A program made the translations under genes and the position numbers. DNA of 64,000 nucleotides, from contig CAXHSH010000416.1 in NCBI GenBank assembly GCA_964019135.1, positions 962,701-1,026,700 on the forward strand, written 5' to 3'. The DNA comes from Arenicola marina. Lineage: Eukaryota; Annelida; Polychaeta; Arenicolidae. Under the pieces are notes generated by a model. That model made no database searches. It was not told the origin of the DNA and saw only the letters and a list, made by a program, of their open reading frames with translations. Position 1 is the first letter of the stretch, and each line of letters begins with the position of its first letter. Positions 12,734-24,055 of this stretch are shown piece by piece.

Positions 12734-15700
12734 CATTACGGCGTCCAGTGACCATGGTGACGTCGTATTCTGGATCCCATGGAACCGTCCACTGACCATG
12801 GTGAAGACGTATTATGGATCCCATGGCATCGCCAGTGACCATTGTGACGTTGCATTCTGGATCCAGTCAGCATGGGGATATCGCATTGTGGATCCCATGC
12901 CACCGCCCAGTGACCATGGTGACGTGGTATTCTGGATCCCATGACACCGCCAGCGACCATGGTGACGTCGCATTCTGGATCCAGTGACCATGGAAATATC
13001 GCATTCTGAATCCCATAGCACCGCCCAGTGACCATGGTGACGTCGTATCCTGGATGCCGTGGCACCGCCAGTGACCATGGTGACGTCGTATTCTAGATTT
13101 CATGGCATCTCTCAGTAACCATGCTGATGTCGCATTCTGGATCCGATGGCGACACGTAGGGACCACCGTGACGTCGTATTATGGATCCCTTGTCGCCGCC
13201 CAGTGAGCATGGTCATTTCGTATTCCGGAACCCATTGAACCCCAAAGTGACCATGGTGACGTCATATTGTGGATCCAATGGTGCTGCCCAATAAGCATGG
13301 TGAAGTATTCTAGATCCCATGGTACCGCCCAGTGACCATGGTGACGTGGTATTCTGGATCCCATGACACCGCCCGGTGACCATGGTGACGTCGCATTCTG
13401 GATCCAGTGACCATGGGGATATCGCATTCTGAATCCCATGACACCGCCCGGTGACTATGACGGCGTGGTATTCTGGATCCCTTGTCACCGCCCAGTGACC
13501 ATGGTGAAGTCGTATTCTGGATTTCACTGCATCTCTCAGTGACCAAGGTGAAGTCGTATGCTGGATGCCCTGACACCACCCAGTGACCAAGGTGACGTCG
13601 TATGCTGGATGCCATGACACCGCCCAGTGACCAAGCTGACGTCGCATTCAGGATCCCGTGGAACACCCCTGTGACCATGGTGACGTCGTATTCTGGACCC
13701 CAAAGCACCGCCCAGTGACCAAGGTGGCGTCGTATTCTTCGTACCATGACACCGCCCAGTGACCAAGGTGACGTCGTATGCTGGATTCCATGACACCGCC
13801 TAGTGACCAAGGTGACGTCGTATTCAGGATCCCGTGGAACACCCCTGTGACCATGGTGACGTCGTATTCTGGACCCCAAAGCACCGCCCAATGACCAAGG
13901 TGGCGTCGTATTCTTCGTACAATAACACCACCCAGCGTCCATGGTGATGTCGTATTCTGGATCCGATGGCGACACCCAGGGAACAGCGTGACGTCGTATT
14001 ATGGATCCCTTGCCCCCGCCCAGTGAGCATGGTGATTTCGTATTCCGGATCCCATTGAACCCCCGAGTGACCATGGTGACGTCATATTCTGGATCCAACG
14101 GTGCCGCCCAGTGACCATGGTGAAGTCGTATTCTGGATCCCATGGAACCGTCCACTGACCATGGTGAAGACGTATTCTGGATCCCATGGCACCGGCCAGC
14201 GACCATCGTGATGTCGCATTCTTGGTCCCATGGCGGTGATATCGCATTCTGGATCTCATGGCACCGCCCAGTGACCATAGTGACGACGTATTCTGGATCC
14301 CATGGCATCGCCAGTGACCATGGTGACGTTGCATTCTGGATCCAGTCAGCATGGGGATATCGCATTTTGGATCCCATGTCACCGCCCAGTGACCATGGTG
14401 ACGTGGTATTCTGGATCCCATGACACCGCCAGCGACCATGGTGACGTCGCATTCTGGATCCAGTGACCATGGAGATATCGCATTCTGAATCCCATAGCAG
14501 CGCCCAGTGACCATGGTGACGTCGTATCCTGGATGCCATGGTACCGCCAGTGACCATGGTGACGTCGTATTCTAGATTTCATGGCATGTCTCAGTGACCA
14601 TGCTGATGTCGTATTCTGGATCCGATGGCGACACGTAGGGACCACCGTGACGTCGTATTATGGATCCCTTGTCGCCGCCCAGTGAGCATGGTCATTTCGT
14701 ATTCCGGAACCCATTGAACCCCAAAGTGACCATGGTGACGTGGTATTCTGGATCCAGTGACCATGGGGATATCGCATTCTGAATCCCTTGTCACCGCCCA
14801 GTGACCATGGTGAAGTCGTATTCTGGATTTCACTGCATCTCTCAGTGACCAAGGTGAAGTCGTATGCTGGATGCCCTGACACCACCCAGTGACCAAGGTG
14901 ACGTCGTATGCTGGATGCCATGACACCGCCCAGTGACCAAGGTGACGTCGTATTCAGGATTCCGTGGAACACCCCTGTGACCATGGTGACGTCGTATTCT
15001 GGACCCCAAAGCACCGCCCAGTGACCAAGGTGGCGTCGTATTCGTCGTACCATGACACCGCCCAGTGACCAAGGTGACGTCGTATTCAGGATCCCGTGGA
15101 ACACCCCTGTGACCATGGTGACGTCGTATTATGGACCCCAAAGCACCGCCCAATGACCAAGGTGGCGTCGTATTCTTCGTACAATGACACCGCCCAGCGT
15201 CCATGGTGATGTCGTATTCTGGATCCGATGGCGAGCCCCAGGGAACAGCGTGACGTCGTATTATGGATCCCTTGCCCCCGCCCAGTGAGCATGGTGATTT
15301 CGCATTCCGGATCCCATTGAACCCCCCGAGTGACCATGGTGACGTCATATTCTGGATCCAACGGTGCCGCCCAGTGACCATGGTGAAGTCGTATTCTGGA
15401 TCCCATGGAACCGTCCACTGACCATGGTGAAGACGTATTCTGGATCCCATGGCACCGGCCAGCGACCATCGTGATGTCGCATTCTTGGTCCCATGGCGGT
15501 GGTATTGCATTCTGGATCTCATGGCACCGCCCAGTGAACATAGTGACGACGTATGCTGGATCCCATGGCATCGCCAGTGACCATGGTGACGTTGCATTCT
15601 GGATCCAGTCAGCATGGGGATATCGCATTGTGGATCCCATGCCACCGCCCAGTGACCATGGTGACGTGGTATTCTGGATCCCATGACACCGCCAGCGACC

Positions 15701-16067
15701 ATGGTGACGTCGCATTCTGGATCCAGTGACCATGGAGATATCGCATTCTGAATCCCATAGCACCGCCCAGTGACCATGGTGACGTCGTATCCTGAATGCC
15801 ATGGCACCGCCAGTGACCATGGTGACGTCGTATTCTGGATTTCATGGCATCTCTCAGTTACCATGCTGATGTCGTATTCTGGATCCGATGGCGACACGTA
15901 GGGACCACCGTGACGTCGTATTATGGATCCCTTGTCGCCGCCCAGTGAGCATGGTGAAGTCGTATTCTGGATCCCGTGTTACCGCCCAGTGACCATGGTG
16001 AAGTCGTATTCTGGATCCATTGTCACCGCCCAGCGTCCATGGGGATTTCGTATTCTAGATTACATGT
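12734..16067. repeat. Hierarchical minisatellite array 3
   Basis: About 3.3 kb of the same monomers. The 176-bp step is kept (13648 and 13824), but the order of blocks in 14650-15950 is rearranged and shortened relative to arrays 1 and 2. This suggests unequal exchange or internal deletion within the higher-order repeat. Confidence 0.91.
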
Positions 16068-17401
16068 CACCAAATCTACTCAGTAATACTCGACAAAAGA
16101 TTGATTTTAGACCCATATTGAGGTTACGCACCAAATGGTGGCATCCCCATGATAAGTAATGGAAAGCCCTTCTTTTCAACCCCATGCTATTACTAAATTG
16201 ATAACCAAGTTTGCATATTTCTGCCATATGAAACATTATACAGTAATAAAATAACTTGATTTTAATACCGAATAAAGCATAGGTTGACGTTGCAGTTGTT
16301 TAGCTATTCAATCCCCCCCCCCTCCCACTCACCAGAACAATCCTCCAGCTTTAACACGTCACAGGGACCCACGGAATCTGCGTCTAATGCGGTCGACACA
16401 CGCCAAAACGTCCCCACGAAGGAATAAATACGGCACAATTTTGCCAAACGTGTATCAGTCTGCTCATTCAATAGTAACAAAATCAGCCCCCTCTCAGACA
16501 TAGGCAACTGACACGCATATAACTGTTATATACGACCATATTAGAGGCCCTACTTGACACTATATACTTTTCGACGCGCAACTTATCGATGTGTGACGTT
16601 AACAGGGTAACTTACCTACCTGCACCAGTGTATTTCTGTCCTGATCGCATCGTTACAGTCTCAAGAGACGGATGTCCACACACATCTGTCCACTACCTGT
16701 GTGCTGAATCTAATGAGAAAATAGAGAATTTGGCGCCGTCAGTTGCTGCGACCACGCCGCCTATCGCCCCGGGTTACGCGAGACGTCATTGAAACAAACG
16801 TTTCCCAAGCAGCGCATCAAACAAGGCAAAATACATGAAATATCACTCAGAGACTGTAGGAAAACGCGATGATCACCGGCAGAGATTTATTTATTTATGT
16901 CATCAACTGGCAACAGATCTTAAAGAATATATGCTGCTGTCGTCCAAAGAAAGTACTGTCATCCAAATACACTCCGGCTCTACATAAAAGAAAAGAGTAT
17001 GGGCAACACGCAGGTTGTATCAAGTATATTCGTATCGTAGATATGTCGCAACATTTAAATCGCTTGAACGCTTTAAAATATAAGACGCTTCCAAGTTCCT
17101 TGTAAAGATGACAGATTTTAGCACAACCCGTTGGCAATATCCAGCCCAAGCCGTACGATAGCGCCGCCTGGCGAGTGTGGTCTGAAGCAGCTAGAGAGTC
17201 CGTGTTCACGGCGCGTGCGAATCATGAGCCCGCTTGATATAGTTGGTAAACTGTCTGGCCTCAATCGTAGACAACCCATCCCAATAGCACGCATTGTTGG
17301 ACACAAATGGATTATCTGATAACTATTTAAAGATTATCCCACATCTTGAGGCAACAGTAGACGAAGTCAGGTATATAACGCCGTCCCAAATCATCTACAG
17401 T

Positions 17402-17520
17402 GCCTGCGGCCATACCACGTTGAAAGCACCGGTTCTCGTCCGATCCCCGTAGTTAAGCAACGTTGGGCCCGGTTAGTACTAGGATGGGTGGCCGCCTGGG
17501 AATACCGGGTGTTGTAGACT
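17402..17520 (+). rRNA. 5S ribosomal RNA gene, unit 4
   Basis: Full-length copy with GGCCGCCTGGG and an intact 3' end at TTGTAGACT. The upstream box is kept, although the 5' flank has small substitutions. This unit carries the LTR retrotransposon about 640 bp downstream. Confidence 0.91.
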
Positions 17521-18156
17521 TTTGTTTTCGCAACCATTTTTTTAACATCTATTCTGTTTTTCTCTCTCCATTCTTTTCCATTCGTCTCCACTACCTTCAA
17601 GCACCAGCAATTGTTACACGTTTCGCCTTAAAGATGTCCTCAAATAGTAAATTCACATTCACTATAAATGGCCCTTATGATATACATCTTTGCCTTTGAT
17701 TGATGGGGACGTTATGACTACATGCGCTCCAGGTTACACATCAATAGGTCGTCGTGGCTGCGTAGACAAGTATATACCGTCAAGTAGTGCCTTAAATATG
17801 GTCGTATATCAGGGTTATATGGTTATTGGTTATTTCTTTCTTTGCATATGTAGTTTCTTTTACTAATGTTTGGCCAGATTACTACCTGTTGCATTAGTCT
17901 GTGGCGTATTGAATCATGCTTGCGGATGTTACGGGTGCGTGGTTCGGTCGACCTCATCACATGCTGATTCGCTGGGTGTCTAATTTGCGGCGGGTCGCGC
18001 TAGAGGGACGGGGGGTGTCATACTATGGGTTGTAGCTAAAGATATCGCACGTCAACCTATGTTCTGTTTGTTTTTAAAGTAAAGTTGGATACTTGCTCTA
18101 TCTTTTCCATTTCCCGCGCCCCATATAGTCAGACATGGGTACCGATTTTTTTCTAG

Positions 18157-19198
18157 TGTTACGACCGTAACCTGTCAGGATGGCCGAAAATAAAATAAAA
18201 TCTTTTATAAGGGAAAGAAACAAAAACTAACTATTCACAACCAGTGTCAGTCTCCCACCATTGGCGGCATTTATTCAAACATTCTTGTCAAAGCAGGTAC
18301 GAGGGACAATATAAAAATAAAATACTCTGCCTGTAACCAGACCCCCTAGTCTGGCATAGACTAACTAAAAGGAAAATCCCCTAAGCTCAGATAAGAATTA
18401 AGAATTAAGAACCATAAGAATTAAGATAGACCAGTGGAAAAATGCAGGGGTTAGTGGGAGAGATTCTATTTAGGAAACATCACCAGTCAGAGGGCTGAGA
18501 GGCTGTCATCATCTAAGTTACATCGTCATTCGGTCCTCGGGACATCGGGTCATCGTGGTTATCGTGGTCATCGTGGTATCGTGGTATCGTGGTCATCGTG
18601 GTCATCGTGGTCATCGTGGTTAATCAAAAAAAAGGGGGTGGGGGGGTAAATAGGGGCACTAACCGACAGGGTCTGCCCTGCTTTTCGTCTCTATCTCCCC
18701 GAATGTGTGAGTCTAGAGAGTGTCCCTTTATACCCGCCACACCGGAAGACGTACACAGAAATAATCTATATCTCCCTTTTCGCGTTACTCCTCAACCCAA
18801 GAGTTTAAGTATGCAATGCAGGTTTCTGGCTTATATTAAAACTTTAAAGAATATCAGACAAACATCAACAGGACCAGAAACTAGTGCCTTATACATAAAC
18901 GCGGCTTTTGTTGGCAGCGAGGTTATAAAACTTTGGTAATTATCATAATGACTAAAACGAGGCCGCGCGCGATAAACAACAATCATGGCCGCCCCGAGAG
19001 GTAAACATTACCAAAAACGTGACAAATTGGTTGGTACCATCCCAAATAAGAATAGACAAGTTAAAAAGACAACAGAAAGTGACAATATGGCCTGCTACAA
19101 GGTAGGTAAACAGTTTAGTTGGGGTTGACAGCGTACACAAAGGGATAATTTTACAAAAATACCTGATTTCCGCGGGGACCATAATGGGAGGCGTCACA
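18157..19198 (-). repeat. LTR (3' LTR of the pol-less element)
   Basis: 1042 bp with TG...CA ends. Contains a tandem run of a 9-bp ATCGTGGTC-type repeat (18550-18620), whose copy number differs from the other LTR, and a G-rich tract at 18636-18647. Near its + strand start (18174-18187) lies GTCAGGATGGCCGA, the first 14 nt of animal tRNA-Leu. Confidence 0.93.
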
Positions 19199-19225
19199 AT
19201 GCCCCCTGCTTAAGTGTTAGGCGTC
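19199..19225 (-). promoter_or_regulatory. Polypurine tract of the pol-less element
   Basis: Immediately before the 3' LTR the minus strand reads AAGCAGGGGGCAT and then the LTR start TGTGACG. A second similar tract (AAGTAGGGGGGCA on the minus strand, near 19372-19384) sits about 170 bp upstream, within a diverged repeat of the same neighbourhood. This may be an internal polypurine tract or an old local duplication. Confidence 0.7.
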
Positions 19226-19472
19226 CTCGCCAACACTAAACTAACACCACAAAAATATTATACAAAATCTCACAAGTAATGAACCTGCAGCGTTGCAAGC
19301 GACGAGTACTTAGATGCAGATACATGTCAAAATACACCCTTACACGGGATTAGAATAGGGACCGTTATATTGCCCCCCTACTTAATGGTTTGGCATCATC
19401 GCCAAACAGTTATATACAACAATACAAACTCATATATTGCACCATATTCAGCTGAAAAGAAAAGTACATTAA

Positions 19473-20744
19473 TCACATGTTCCTCTGCTTCCGGCGTGGC
19501 TCGTTGAGCTGTCGAGGTCCTCCATGGTCTGGGCTGACGCCAGGGTGTTTGTTCTTGACGGCGGTGCGTCCTCCGCAGTCTGGGTTGACGGTAGATCCTC
19601 TCGACGGGGTTGCGTCTATGGACATGTGTCCTCCGCGGTCTTCCGGGCGGCAGCGGCTGTCCTCTGGGGTCCAGCACTCAACATTAGAAGTTGGACGTCG
19701 GATGGTTCCGCCAATGACCCACCAGAGAGTGCATGGCGCGAGAACAACCAGTAGGTCTCTCAACTCTTTGTCGGCAGCCACAGTAAACATCGTTGTCATC
19801 ACCATCGCAATCAACACCACCAACCCATGGTAAGGTGGCACCTGTAAGCCATCGGCCAGCGGAGCTGTGCAGATGCGTTGCACCTGGCCTGGTCTGCAGT
19901 CGAGTGACCCCTCGCCAGTGAAAGTCTCATCTTGGGATATCACATCAGGAGGCTTGGCATCAGGACGTTCCTTCTCTGGGAACTTCACATTGGGTGACTT
20001 CACACGAGGGGACTTCGCATCAGGGGACTTCACAATGGGCGATTCCACAGCAGGCGACTTCACAAGCGACATCAGGACAGGCAACTTCACAACTGAGGAC
20101 TTCACTTCCTGAGACTTCACATCAGGGGACCTAATATCTGGGGACTTCTTTTCGGGCGATTCCACAACAAGCGACATCAGGACAGGCAAGTTCACATCTG
20201 GGGACTGCAAATCTGGGGACTTTACTTCCTGGGACTTCACTTCGGGGGACTCCACTTCAGGCGATTCCACAACAGGCGACTTCGCAACAGGAGACTGCAC
20301 ATCAGGGGACTTCACTTCGGACGATTTAACAACAGGCGACTTCACTTCGGGTGATACAACAACAGGCGACTTCACTCCAAGCGACTTCACTTCGGGCGAC
20401 TCCTCGTCAAGTGACTTCTCGTCAGGTGACCTCTCATCAGGGGACTTCACAGCAGGAGAATTCAGAACAGGCGACCTCTCGTCAGGTGACTTCTCGTCAG
20501 GTGACCTCTCATCAGGGGACTTCACAGCAGGAGAATTCAGAACAGGCGACCTCTCGTCAGGTGACTTCTCGTCAGGTGACCTCTCATCAGGGGACTTCAC
20601 AGCAGGAGAATTCAGAACAGGCGACCTCTCGTCAGGTGACTTCTCGTCAGGTGACCTCTCATCAGGGGACTTCACATCGGGGGACTTTTCCCCGGTCACG
20701 GCGGTTACGGGTTTTGGGTACGTGGTCCCGTACTCATGAACCAT
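19473..20744 (-). CDS. ORF2 of the LTR element: SPxxK-repeat protein with hydrophobic segments
   Basis: 423 codons, beginning 53 nt after the gag stop and in another frame. Residues about 18-275 are an almost continuous run of pentapeptides of the form SPxxK or SPxxR (SPDEK, SPDER, SPAVK, SPEVK). This is a highly charged, probably disordered chain rich in proline-directed kinase sites. Residues about 305-351 hold two hydrophobic stretches (GLVVLIAMVMTTMF and LLVVLAPCTLWWVIGG), which look like membrane segments or a hairpin. The C-terminus is basic. It resembles no pol domain. It occupies the place where some Gypsy elements carry an envelope-like gene, but I see no signal peptide or ectodomain. 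Expression might use reinitiation or splicing: the frame overlaps the gag end by only about 27 nt and no standard slippery site is visible there. Function unknown. Confidence 0.7.
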   Translation of the reverse strand: MVHEYGTTYPKPVTAVTGEKSPDVKSPDERSPDEKSPDERSPVLNSPAVKSPDERSPDEKSPDERSPVLNSPAVKSPDERSPDEKSPDERSPVLNSPAVKSPDERSPDEKSLDEESPEVKSLGVKSPVVVSPEVKSPVVKSSEVKSPDVQSPVAKSPVVESPEVESPEVKSQEVKSPDLQSPDVNLPVLMSLVVESPEKKSPDIRSPDVKSQEVKSSVVKLPVLMSLVKSPAVESPIVKSPDAKSPRVKSPNVKFPEKERPDAKPPDVISQDETFTGEGSLDCRPGQVQRICTAPLADGLQVPPYHGLVVLIAMVMTTMFTVAADKELRDLLVVLAPCTLWWVIGGTIRRPTSNVECWTPEDSRCRPEDRGGHMSIDATPSRGSTVNPDCGGRTAVKNKHPGVSPDHGGPRQLNEPRRKQRNM

Positions 20745-20797
20745 CCGCTGCGGGCCTGGTGACGTCGGGACCGGTTGTTGGCCAGCACGGCCGGTCC

Positions 20798-23245
20798 CTA
20801 GCAGTTTGACGGGTGCCCGTAATTAACCGCAGGACGGTCCGACATCTGGGTACGAGAGGTACGAGGTACGAAGTTATCCTGGTAGTATGGCCTTGTCGGT
20901 TGATTGGCATTTCGGGGGCAGTTTCTGGCGAAATGTCCCGGCTGACCACATCCGTAGCAGGCGAATCTGTCCTCCGTCCCCTGCTGGGTGGAACGACCCT
21001 CCCTAGGTTGTGACTGGGTAGGCCGGGCACCAGCAAGTCCAAGATGATGGGTAACTCTCCTGAGTTCCTGTTGTAACTCGGCAATCACTTTGCGATTCAC
21101 ATCTCCCTCCAGAGATATCGCACGGGCTGACTCGTCTGGCCAGCCTGTCCCCTGAGACTTGGTTGAACCCATGTTAGACTTCTCCGGGATACGGGCTATT
21201 CTGTGACTGCCTGTATCCTGCTCAGAGGCATCTTCTTCGAAACGGCTCACCCGTACTGCCTTCCTCGACCGGGGTGCTCCGTCGGCTGGGTTAAGGCGAT
21301 GACGCGTATCCAGGAAGTTAACTGACTCATACACGGCCTCATCGATGTCCCGGGGTTCTTTAATGTATTCGACGTGGAAGGTCACTTCGTTGTCGGTCAG
21401 TCCGTCCAAGAAACGTCGGAGAAGGTCTTCTTGGCGCGTGGCGCAGTCCCGTCGTGGGTACGCCTTGTCGTACAAGCGTTTCAGCTCGGCTGCGTACGTT
21501 TCCACAGACTCTCCGGTCTTCTGGCTCCTGTTACTAAATTTAGCGGCATATGATTTAGAAGTCTCAATTATCCTGAATCTATTCCCCAACTCGCCAACGA
21601 GAACTGTAAAATTGTTCCGCACCTTCCGCGGGAGCTGCCCGTATGCGAAATCGCCAGCCACACCCTGCAGCTTTGGGAGAAGTTCATCTAGTCTGTCATC
21701 TAGATTCCACCTCTGTCGATCAGCAACATCTTGGAACCGGTTAAACCAGACTTCCCAGGCTTCACGGCCAGTGAATGGGGGCAATTTCGACCCCCTGGAA
21801 GGAGTGTCGCGGTGCTTTGGCGAAGCGGGCCAATCTATCGCATCATCCTCGTCACTTGCAGACTCCCCCGATGTTGAGGGTGATTCACGTCTCCTGCGGA
21901 TAGAGATTTTTTTCTTTTGGTGCCGGACCTTTGTGTTGATTGGGGCCGCAGTCTCCCGCCTTGCTTGGGCACGGTCATAGTCCGCCGCGGTGGGGGTCCG
22001 ATGGTGCTCCAAGGGATTACCGGGAACCATCGTGGGGGTCTGGTCGGACATCGCCTGGGTGGGCACAAGGTGCGCTTGGTTATCCGCCATGGCCTCTCGG
22101 TAGATCGGAGGGGTAATCCCGGTCATCAACATCGGCTCCTGGCGCGGCGCCATGGGGACGTGGGATCGCATCTCCAGGGCGTAAGCAGGCATCGGTGGAC
22201 CCTGATAAACCTGCTGGACCGGGTCGGGCCCCACCAAGGGTGCTCCAGACGTCCAGGAGGCGGGCTGGAAACGCATCTGTGGGGCATAGGCAGGCATCTG
22301 TGGATCCTGATAGCTCTGCTGGGATTGGTGGGTCACCATCATGGGTGCTTGTGACGTCACGGCGGAGGGCTGGGGACGCATCGCTGGCGCAAACGCAGGC
22401 ATCGGTGGAGCTTGATAGCTCTGCTGGGGTGGTTGGGTCACCATCATGGGTCCTTGTGACGTCATGGCGGAGGGCTGGGGACGCATCGCAGGGGCAACCG
22501 CAGGCATCTGTGGAGCCTGAGGTGTCTGCTGGGCCGGGTTGGCCACCATCATGGGTGCTTGTGACGTCAGTGCGGAGGGCTGGGGACGCATCGCTGGCGC
22601 AAACGCAGGCATCAGTGGAGCTTGATAGCTCTGCTGGGGTGGGTGGGTCACCATCATGGGTGCTTGTGACGTCACGGCGGAGGGCTGGGGACGCATCGCT
22701 GGCGCAAACGCAGGCATCGGTGGAGCTTGATAGCTCTGCGGGGATGGGTGGGTCACCATCATGGGTGCTTGTGACGTCACAGCGGAGGGCTGGGGACGCA
22801 TCGCTGGCGCATGGGCAGACACCGGGGTTTGCAGGGTCGGGCTTGTCACCGAAACGGGGGCTTGAGGTGTCAACGGGTGAATCTGAGGCCGCAACACTGG
22901 GGAATAGGCCGACATGGCTGATGCTGGCTGAACCAGCTGGGTGAGCCCGGTCATCAACATCGGTGCTTGAGGCGTCAACGTGGGGAGCTGGGGGCTCATC
23001 ATTGGGGTTGACACCGCACTGGAGACAGGAGCTTGTGCCTCAGACTCCAAGGAGCTATCCTGAGCAGTATCTCTGGGAGGGGTGGATTTACGCCAGACAT
23101 CAGTTTTAACAGCTGAACTCTCCCCCTCGGACAGAGATAATTGATGGTTGGTACGAGACCTCAACCCTTCACGTATGTTTCGCTGCCCGTGGGACTCCAT
23201 CATTGGTATATATAAAGCTGCCAAATTGTCCAGTCCCTGCTGCAA
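20798..23245 (-). CDS. gag: Gag polyprotein of the pol-less LTR element
   Basis: 815 codons, uninterrupted. Residues about 140-335 are a Pro/Gln/Met-rich region built from tandem repeats of about 36 residues (108 bp in DNA), with motifs such as MRPQPSAVTSQAPMMV. Residues about 485-650 are a retrotransposon capsid domain (LPPFTGREAWEVWFNRFQD start; ETYAAELKRL and LLRRFLDGL motifs). Near residue 760 is a CCHC zinc knuckle, CYGCGQPGHFARNC, for RNA binding. The protein would assemble particles around element RNA in the cytoplasm. The repeated N-terminal part is unusual for Gypsy gag. The exact start is uncertain, since MESHGQRN about 15 codons in is an alternative. Confidence 0.9.
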   Translation of the reverse strand: MQQGLDNLAALYIPMMESHGQRNIREGLRSRTNHQLSLSEGESSAVKTDVWRKSTPPRDTAQDSSLESEAQAPVSSAVSTPMMSPQLPTLTPQAPMLMTGLTQLVQPASAMSAYSPVLRPQIHPLTPQAPVSVTSPTLQTPVSAHAPAMRPQPSAVTSQAPMMVTHPSPQSYQAPPMPAFAPAMRPQPSAVTSQAPMMVTHPPQQSYQAPLMPAFAPAMRPQPSALTSQAPMMVANPAQQTPQAPQMPAVAPAMRPQPSAMTSQGPMMVTQPPQQSYQAPPMPAFAPAMRPQPSAVTSQAPMMVTHQSQQSYQDPQMPAYAPQMRFQPASWTSGAPLVGPDPVQQVYQGPPMPAYALEMRSHVPMAPRQEPMLMTGITPPIYREAMADNQAHLVPTQAMSDQTPTMVPGNPLEHHRTPTAADYDRAQARRETAAPINTKVRHQKKKISIRRRRESPSTSGESASDEDDAIDWPASPKHRDTPSRGSKLPPFTGREAWEVWFNRFQDVADRQRWNLDDRLDELLPKLQGVAGDFAYGQLPRKVRNNFTVLVGELGNRFRIIETSKSYAAKFSNRSQKTGESVETYAAELKRLYDKAYPRRDCATRQEDLLRRFLDGLTDNEVTFHVEYIKEPRDIDEAVYESVNFLDTRHRLNPADGAPRSRKAVRVSRFEEDASEQDTGSHRIARIPEKSNMGSTKSQGTGWPDESARAISLEGDVNRKVIAELQQELRRVTHHLGLAGARPTQSQPREGRSTQQGTEDRFACYGCGQPGHFARNCPRNANQPTRPYYQDNFVPRTSRTQMSDRPAVNYGHPSNC

Positions 23246-24031
23246 ACGTGCCTCTCTTCCGCCTCCAACCAGTAATTTTCAACGACAGGTGCCAACGTAC
23301 ATCAATTGTCAACAAGGAGCATCAGGGGTCACCAGGTACATCAATGGTTATTACTCAGGTTTCAGCAAATACATCAACTGCCACCTCAGTACATCACATG
23401 TCCATAAACCACATCAAGGGTCATCTCAGTACATCACAGGTCTATGAGCCACATCACAGGTCATCAAATACATCAGTTGTCATCCAAGTACATCATAAGT
23501 CAACGAGTCACATCAGAGGTCATCAGTACATCACAGGTCTATGAGCCACATCGCAGGTCATCAAATACATCAGTTGTCATCCAAGTACATCATAAGTCAC
23601 ATCAGAGGTCATCAGTACATCACAGGTCATCAAATACAATTTCCTCTCAAATCCACCACATTAGGACAACTCTGGCTCATTGAGTACATCAAATGTCATC
23701 AATGGATATCAGGGTCATCAGATATTTCCTCAAATCCACCACATCAGGAAACATATGGGTTATCCAGTACATCAGGAGTCATCGCTGAACATCAGGATCA
23801 TCAGATTTCGACCAACATGAATCAAAGGAAGTGTCATCATATTCGTCAAAGGTCATCGTGGAACATCAGAGTTAGTGAGGTAAATCAAAATAATAAAAAA
23901 AAAATCTATGGCTGATTACATCACTAAACTGCCTCAGAATTACAGTTCTGCATCCAGCAAACAAGAAAATTAAAAGAAATAATAACCACCAGGCAGTGGA
24001 GCACGACCCTTGGATCCAGTATTAAAACCAG
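23246..24031 (-). other. Long repetitive leader of the LTR element
   Basis: Between primer site and gag lies about 790 bp of short imperfect repeats (plus strand CATCA and GTCATC words, for example a 60-80-bp unit repeated at 23440-23640). It would be the 5' leader and packaging region. Small plus-strand ORFs here merely translate the repeats. Confidence 0.6.
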
Positions 24032-24049
24032 ATCCCACTTCTGACACCA
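24032..24049 (-). promoter_or_regulatory. Primer binding site complementary to tRNA-Leu
   Basis: The minus strand reads TGGTGTCAGAAGTGGGAT, beginning 6 nt inside the 5' LTR. It is the perfect complement of an animal tRNA-Leu 3' end (ATCCCACTTCTGACA plus CCA). This fixes the element's orientation as minus and explains how its reverse transcription starts. Confidence 0.9.
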
Positions 24050-24055
24050 AAATAT

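Noticed and set aside
18589..18939. ORF of 116 codons in each LTR (also 24480-24839)
   Set aside because: Begins in the ATCGTGGTC repeat and runs antisense to the element. It is duplicated only because LTRs are duplicated.
21345..22944. Plus-strand ORFs of 145-249 codons opposite gag
   Set aside because: They are antisense shadows of the gag coding sequence, whose capsid and zinc knuckle are unambiguous on the minus strand.
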